Made by a program: the position numbers and the translations under genes
NCBI GenBank assembly: GCA_902475455.1
Contig: CABRZO010000081.1
Span: 1 to 10,651 of the forward strand
Length of the DNA: 10,651 nucleotides
Direction of reading: 5' to 3'
Source of the DNA: an uncultured Eubacteriales bacterium
GTDB lineage: Bacteria > Bacillota > Clostridia > Oscillospirales > Oscillospiraceae
Notes under the pieces: generated by a model
Told to the model about the DNA's origin: nothing
Databases searched by the model: none
The model's input: only the letters and a program-made list of their open reading frames with translations
Part shown: in pieces, positions 7,687 to 10,651 of the stretch
Position numbering within the stretch: the first letter of the stretch is position 1
Layout of the letters: every line of letters starts with the position of its first letter

Positions 7687-9135
7687 ATGTCCATTTCCGC
7701 ACAAGTGAAGCCCATCCCCTGCTCGGTGCTGGAGCAGCTCCCCCCCGCCGATCTCAACCAGGCCCGGGCGCTGCTGGCCGTCCAGCTGGCCCAGGACCGG
7801 CACAAGATTGTGGTGCTGGACGACGACCCCACCGGGGTCCAGACGGTCCACGGCATCTCCGTCTACACCGAGTGGAGCTCCGACGCCATCCTGGACGGCT
7901 TCCAGGAGACCTCCACCATGTTCTTTATCCTGACCAACTCCCGGAGCTTTTCCCGGGACAAGACCCGCCACGAGCACCGGATCATGGCCGAGCGCATTCT
8001 GGCGGCCTCCCAGCTGACCGGAAAGCCCCCGCTGATCATCAGCCGGGGAGACTCCACCCTGCGGGGCCACTATCCCGATGAACCGGAAGTGCTGCGGGAT
8101 GTGATGGAGGAGCACGGAATGCCGGTGGACGGCGAGGTAATTATGCCCTTTTTCCAGGAGGGCGGCCGCTACACCCTCCACGGAGTCCACTACGTCAAGG
8201 AGGGGGATCAGCTGACCCCCGCGGGCCAGACGGAGTTTGCCCAGGACAAGACCTTCGGCTATCAGAACTCCCACCTGGGCCTCTGGTGCCAGGAAAAGAC
8301 CGGCGGTGCCTATTCCGCCGACGACATGACCTACATCGATATTGACCAGCTGCGGGCCATGGACATTGAGGGCATCGCCCAAAAGCTGCGGCAGGTGTCC
8401 GGCTTCGGCAAAGTGCTGGTGGACGCCGCCAGCTATGCCGACGTGATGGTCTTCGCCACCGCCCTGCTCCAGGTCATGGCCGAGGGCAAGCGCTTTTTGA
8501 TCCGTTCCGCCGCCGCAGTGACCAAGGTGCTGGGCAATGTGCCCGACCGGCCCCTGCTGACCCGGGGCGAGCTGGTGCGCTCCGGCGACCTCAACGGCGG
8601 CCTGGTGATTGTGGGCTCCCACGTCAACAAGACCACCCGCCAGCTGGAGGCCCTGCGCCAGAGCACCAAGCCCATCGAGTTCATTCAGTTTGACCAGCAC
8701 ACCGTACTGCGCTCCAACGGTCTGCAGCAGGAGACCGCCCGGGTCTCCTCCCTGGCGGATGAGCTGATCGGCAGGGGCAAAACCGTGGTGGTGTATACCC
8801 GCCGGGATCGCTTTGACCTGCCGGAGGAGGCGGGCCCTGAGGAGCAGCTGCGGATCTCCACTGAGATTTCCGACGCCGTCACCGCCGTGGTGAGCCGGCT
8901 CACCGTCCGGCCCAGCTTCCTGATCGCCAAGGGGGGCATCACCTCCAGCGACGTGGGTACCAAGGCCCTGAAGGTGTATCGGGCCACCGTCATGGGTCAG
9001 GTGCTGCCGGGGATCCCGGTCTGGAAGACCGGGGCCGAGAGCAAGTTCCCGGGCCTGCCCTATGTGATCTTCCCGGGCAACGTGGGAGACGATCTGGGCT
9101 TGAAAACCATCGTGGAGTCCCTGATGCCCTCGTAA
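7687..9135 (+). CDS. Four-carbon acid sugar kinase family protein (DUF1537)
   Basis: A 482-residue ATP-dependent kinase of the DtnK/OtnK family, whose known members phosphorylate D-threonate, D-erythronate or 3-oxo-tetronates at the 4-position. The N-terminal substrate domain has VVLDDDPTGVQTVHG (42-56), ILTNSRSFS (81-89) and ISRGDSTLRGHYP (118-130). The C-terminal nucleotide domain has GSHVNKTTRQL (310-320), AKGGITSSDVGTKAL (414-428) and IFPGNVGD (461-468). It is longer than the ~420-residue OtnK proteins; the extra length is mainly at the N-terminus and near FFQEGGRYTLHGVHYVKEGD (155-174). The start is the ATG at 7687, with GGGAGGTG in the end of garR; earlier in-frame starts would overlap garR. 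One base separates it from garR, so translation is probably coupled. Next to GarR it may phosphorylate a tetronate or a glycerate-like product; the substrate is not decided. Confidence 0.92.
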   Translation: MSISAQVKPIPCSVLEQLPPADLNQARALLAVQLAQDRHKIVVLDDDPTGVQTVHGISVYTEWSSDAILDGFQETSTMFFILTNSRSFSRDKTRHEHRIMAERILAASQLTGKPPLIISRGDSTLRGHYPDEPEVLRDVMEEHGMPVDGEVIMPFFQEGGRYTLHGVHYVKEGDQLTPAGQTEFAQDKTFGYQNSHLGLWCQEKTGGAYSADDMTYIDIDQLRAMDIEGIAQKLRQVSGFGKVLVDAASYADVMVFATALLQVMAEGKRFLIRSAAAVTKVLGNVPDRPLLTRGELVRSGDLNGGLVIVGSHVNKTTRQLEALRQSTKPIEFIQFDQHTVLRSNGLQQETARVSSLADELIGRGKTVVVYTRRDRFDLPEEAGPEEQLRISTEISDAVTAVVSRLTVRPSFLIAKGGITSSDVGTKALKVYRATVMGQVLPGIPVWKTGAESKFPGLPYVIFPGNVGDDLGLKTIVESLMPS

Positions 9136-9146
9136 CCCTTCCATCC

Positions 9147-9177
9147 CCCGGCGGCATTGAAATTCAATGCCGCCGGG
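9147..9177. repeat. Perfect 31-base palindrome between kinase and PPC genes
   Basis: Two 15-base arms (9147-9161 and 9163-9177, CCCGGCGGCATTGAA and its reverse complement) meet around one base. In RNA this gives a stem of about 14 bp with a tiny loop. No U-tract follows (CTATTCCACC), so it is not a standard terminator. It lies 12 bases after the kinase stop and about 35 before the next start. An attenuator, an RNase barrier that sets different mRNA levels, or a protein site are the options. Confidence 0.8.
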
Positions 9178-9212
9178 CTATTCCACCCACACATTGAAAG
9201 GAGAGAGTTTCC

Positions 9213-9602
9213 TTGAGCCGTTATCGCAATGTACGCTATGGCCGCACCTTTCTGGTAGAACTGGAGCCCGGCGAGGACGTGCTGCGCAGCGTGGAGGCCG
9301 CCGTCCAGGAGGCCGGGATCACCGACGCCGTCTTTCTGGCCGGCATCGGCGATTTGAAATGCTGCCACTCCCACTTCGCCGCCAAGCAGGACAACGGGAA
9401 GTATATGGACTTCCCCCTGGAATGGGAGGACGTCCCCTTCACCCTCACCGGCGTCCAGGGCTTCATCGAAAAGGGGCGCTGCCATCTCCACGGGGTCATC
9501 GGCAACAACGAGGAGTGCTGGACCATCCATTTTCACGAGGGCTGTATCTGCCTGAGCCAGTTCCGGCTGGTGTTTTCCCAACTGGTGGGAGAGGAGGGCT
9601 GA
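9213..9602 (+). CDS. PPC/DUF296 domain protein 1 (His-rich)
   Basis: A 129-residue, single-domain protein of the plant-and-prokaryote-conserved (PPC, DUF296) family. Family-like features are the early Gly/Arg and EPGEDVL (18-24), GITDAVFLAGIGDL (35-48), GVQGFIEKGRCHLHGVIG (80-97), and HFHEG (106-110) in place of the usual GHLLEG. Six His (H52, H54, H91, H93, H106, H108) and several Cys could build a metal or catalytic site; bacterial PPC structures are trimers with clustered conserved His, from general family knowledge. There is no AT-hook, so DNA binding is not implied. The start is TTG at 9213, well supported by AAAGGAGAGAG upstream and by the lack of an in-frame ATG before residue 65. The next gene follows after 3 bases. 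Its role here is unknown; a lyase, isomerase or ligand-binding role in the pathway fits the context. Confidence 0.8.
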   Translation: MSRYRNVRYGRTFLVELEPGEDVLRSVEAAVQEAGITDAVFLAGIGDLKCCHSHFAAKQDNGKYMDFPLEWEDVPFTLTGVQGFIEKGRCHLHGVIGNNEECWTIHFHEGCICLSQFRLVFSQLVGEEG

Positions 9603-9605
9603 CCC

Positions 9606-9971
9606 TTGCGCTGCCAAGAAATGCGGACAGGCCGCTGCTTTGATGTGCTGCTGGACTACGGCGAGGACATCAACGCCCCCCTTCGGGATCTGGCCCGGCG
9701 GGAGGGCATTACCACCGCGGTGGTCACCGCCGGCCTGGGGGGCTTCAACCGCTTTGCCCTGGGATATGCCCAGCGCCCCGGAGATCTCTGGGAGGACCAT
9801 GTGCTGCAGCTGGCCTCAGTCCAGGGCATGATTATCGACGGGGAGCCCCAGATCCACGCCGTGGTCACCCTGGACGGCCTGGAGGGGATCACCCGGGCCG
9901 GCCGTTGTGAGGACGGCTGCCAACGGCTGTTTTACGGCCAGTTTCTGGTGCAGGAACTGCTGCCTCTCTGA
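9606..9971 (+). CDS. PPC/DUF296 domain protein 2 (degenerate His sites)
   Basis: A 121-residue paralogue of the preceding protein. The shared frame is GR-F-VLL-YGEDI (9-22), GITTAVVTAGLGGF (34-47), SVQGMIIDGEPQIHAVVTL (71-89) and EDGC (102-105). The HLH of protein 1 is QIH here (only H84 kept) and HFHEG reads RCEDG, so H106 and H108 are replaced by R100 and E102. It could be a non-catalytic partner in a mixed trimer, or have a different ligand. The start is TTG at 9606 with GAGGAGGG seven bases upstream, inside the end of the preceding gene; the ATG at 9621 has no ribosome binding site. It is 3 bases from protein 1 and 14 bases from the lactonase, so the operon is tight. The family call is weaker than for protein 1. 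Confidence 0.68.
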   Translation: MRCQEMRTGRCFDVLLDYGEDINAPLRDLARREGITTAVVTAGLGGFNRFALGYAQRPGDLWEDHVLQLASVQGMIIDGEPQIHAVVTLDGLEGITRAGRCEDGCQRLFYGQFLVQELLPL

Positions 9972-9985
9972 GGGAGGTCAACGCC

Positions 9986-10651
9986 ATGGATCGTGAACAC
10001 TATTACCACGCCTATCTGGGCACCAACTCCATGCGGGGCAGCCAGGGCATTTACCATCTGTCCATCCGCAAGGAGACGCTGGCCTTCCAAATCGAGGCCT
10101 CCCATCCCGCCCACAACGCCGACTACCTGTGTCTTTCCCCGGACCGGCGGTTTCTCTATGCCGCCTACGAGCTGGTGTACTTCAACGGCGCCCCCCAATC
10201 CGGCGTGGGCAGCTATCGGCTGGAGGAGGACGGAGGCATTCACCTGGTGGACCAGACCCACGTCCACGGCCAGATGGCCTGCTTCTGTTCCGTCAGCCGG
10301 GACGGCACCCAGCTCTATTCCAGCAGCTATATGGCCGGCAGCGTCACCGCCACCCCCCTGCTGCCCGACGGGCGGCTGGGCCGCAATCCCCTGGTGATCT
10401 CCCAGCCTCCCCGCCCCGGAGCCCACTGGCCCTCCACCCACAGCGTCTATGAGACGCCGGATGGCCGGTTCCTCTTTTCCACCAACGTGGGGCTGGACAC
10501 CGTGTTCCTCCACGACAAGGCGGGGGCTTTGGTGTGCCAACTCCCGGTGGAAGGCCGGCCCCGTCAGGCCGCCTTTTCCCCCGACGGCGGGCGGATCTAC
10601 GTCTCCACCGAGGCGGGGGGCGACGTGTTTGTGCTGACCTATCGCCCCGAC
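9986..10651 (+). CDS. Lactonase family protein (6-phosphogluconolactonase-like beta-propeller), 3'-truncated
   Basis: The frame opens with ATG at 9986 after AGGGAGGT (8 bases upstream) and runs to the window end: 222 codons of an expected ~340-350. It starts MDREHYYHAYLGTNSMRGSQ and shows propeller-blade repeats typical of the cytosolic 7-bladed lactonase family: YLGTNSMRGSQGIYHLSI (10-27), ADYLCLSPDRRFLYAAYE (45-62), GVGSYRLEEDGGI, SVSRDGTQLYSSSYMAGSV, HSVYETPDGRFLFSTNVGLDTVFLHD (151-176) and AAFSPDGGRIYVSTE (194-208). No signal peptide is seen. Known members open 6-phosphogluconolactone or other sugar-acid lactones, and some homologues have no proven activity. As the last visible gene of the operon it could open the lactone of the substrate acid, feeding the dehydrogenase/kinase steps. 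Confidence 0.9.
   Translation, partial: MDREHYYHAYLGTNSMRGSQGIYHLSIRKETLAFQIEASHPAHNADYLCLSPDRRFLYAAYELVYFNGAPQSGVGSYRLEEDGGIHLVDQTHVHGQMACFCSVSRDGTQLYSSSYMAGSVTATPLLPDGRLGRNPLVISQPPRPGAHWPSTHSVYETPDGRFLFSTNVGLDTVFLHDKAGALVCQLPVEGRPRQAAFSPDGGRIYVSTEAGGDVFVLTYRPD

Noticed and set aside
7570..9144. 524-codon minus-strand frame across the kinase gene
   Set aside because: It is longer than the kinase frame, but its sequence is low-complexity (G, H, Q, L rich) with no family motifs, the usual antisense shadow of a GC-rich gene. The + strand protein has clear kinase motifs.
9147..9177. Standard intrinsic terminator ending the operon after the kinase
   Set aside because: There is no U-tract on either strand, and the downstream genes have no evident promoter of their own.

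Overview
The window looks like chromosome from a GC-rich anaerobic Firmicute, most likely a gut Clostridia of the Oscillospiraceae type (Flavonifractor, Lawsonibacter or Intestinimonas-like). This is inferred from strong GGAGG-type ribosome binding sites, sigma-A-like promoters, heavy GCC/GGC/CTG codon use and the gene families present. No 16S or other phylogenetic marker is present, so the genus is a guess.

Left part (1-4049, + strand). The 3' portion of a large acyl-CoA dehydratase activator protein (ASKHA end, Cys-rich linker, DUF2229) is followed by a separate HgdB-like 2-hydroxyacyl-CoA dehydratase-family protein. In many relatives these two are, to my knowledge, one fused polypeptide. 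After a hairpin terminator, whose 3' arm overlaps the next promoter, comes a eukaryotic-like (type II) NADP-isocitrate dehydrogenase, icd. It ends in a strong terminator that also serves the convergent gene.

Middle (4050-6785). Two minus-strand genes lie here: an auxin-efflux-carrier (AEC) family permease and a FadR-type GntR regulator. They are separated by about 457 bases without a convincing gene but packed with hairpins, which look like an intergenic repeat element. A 588-base divergent control region separates gntR from the right-hand operon. It holds a well-formed promoter in each direction, a similar GntR-type operator at each start point, a cre-like (CcpA) site in the gntR leader and a TGTGA-N6-TCACA palindrome.

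Right part (6786-10651, + strand). A compact operon encodes a GarR-like tartronate semialdehyde reductase, a four-carbon acid sugar kinase (DUF1537), two tandem PPC/DUF296 proteins that both start at TTG, and a 7-bladed beta-propeller lactonase cut by the window end. A perfect 31-base palindrome divides the enzyme pair from the PPC pair. Together with the GntR regulator and the AEC permease this reads as an inducible, catabolite-repressed pathway for a small sugar acid or its lactone. The substrate and the role of the PPC proteins are unknown, and this is the most novel part of the window.
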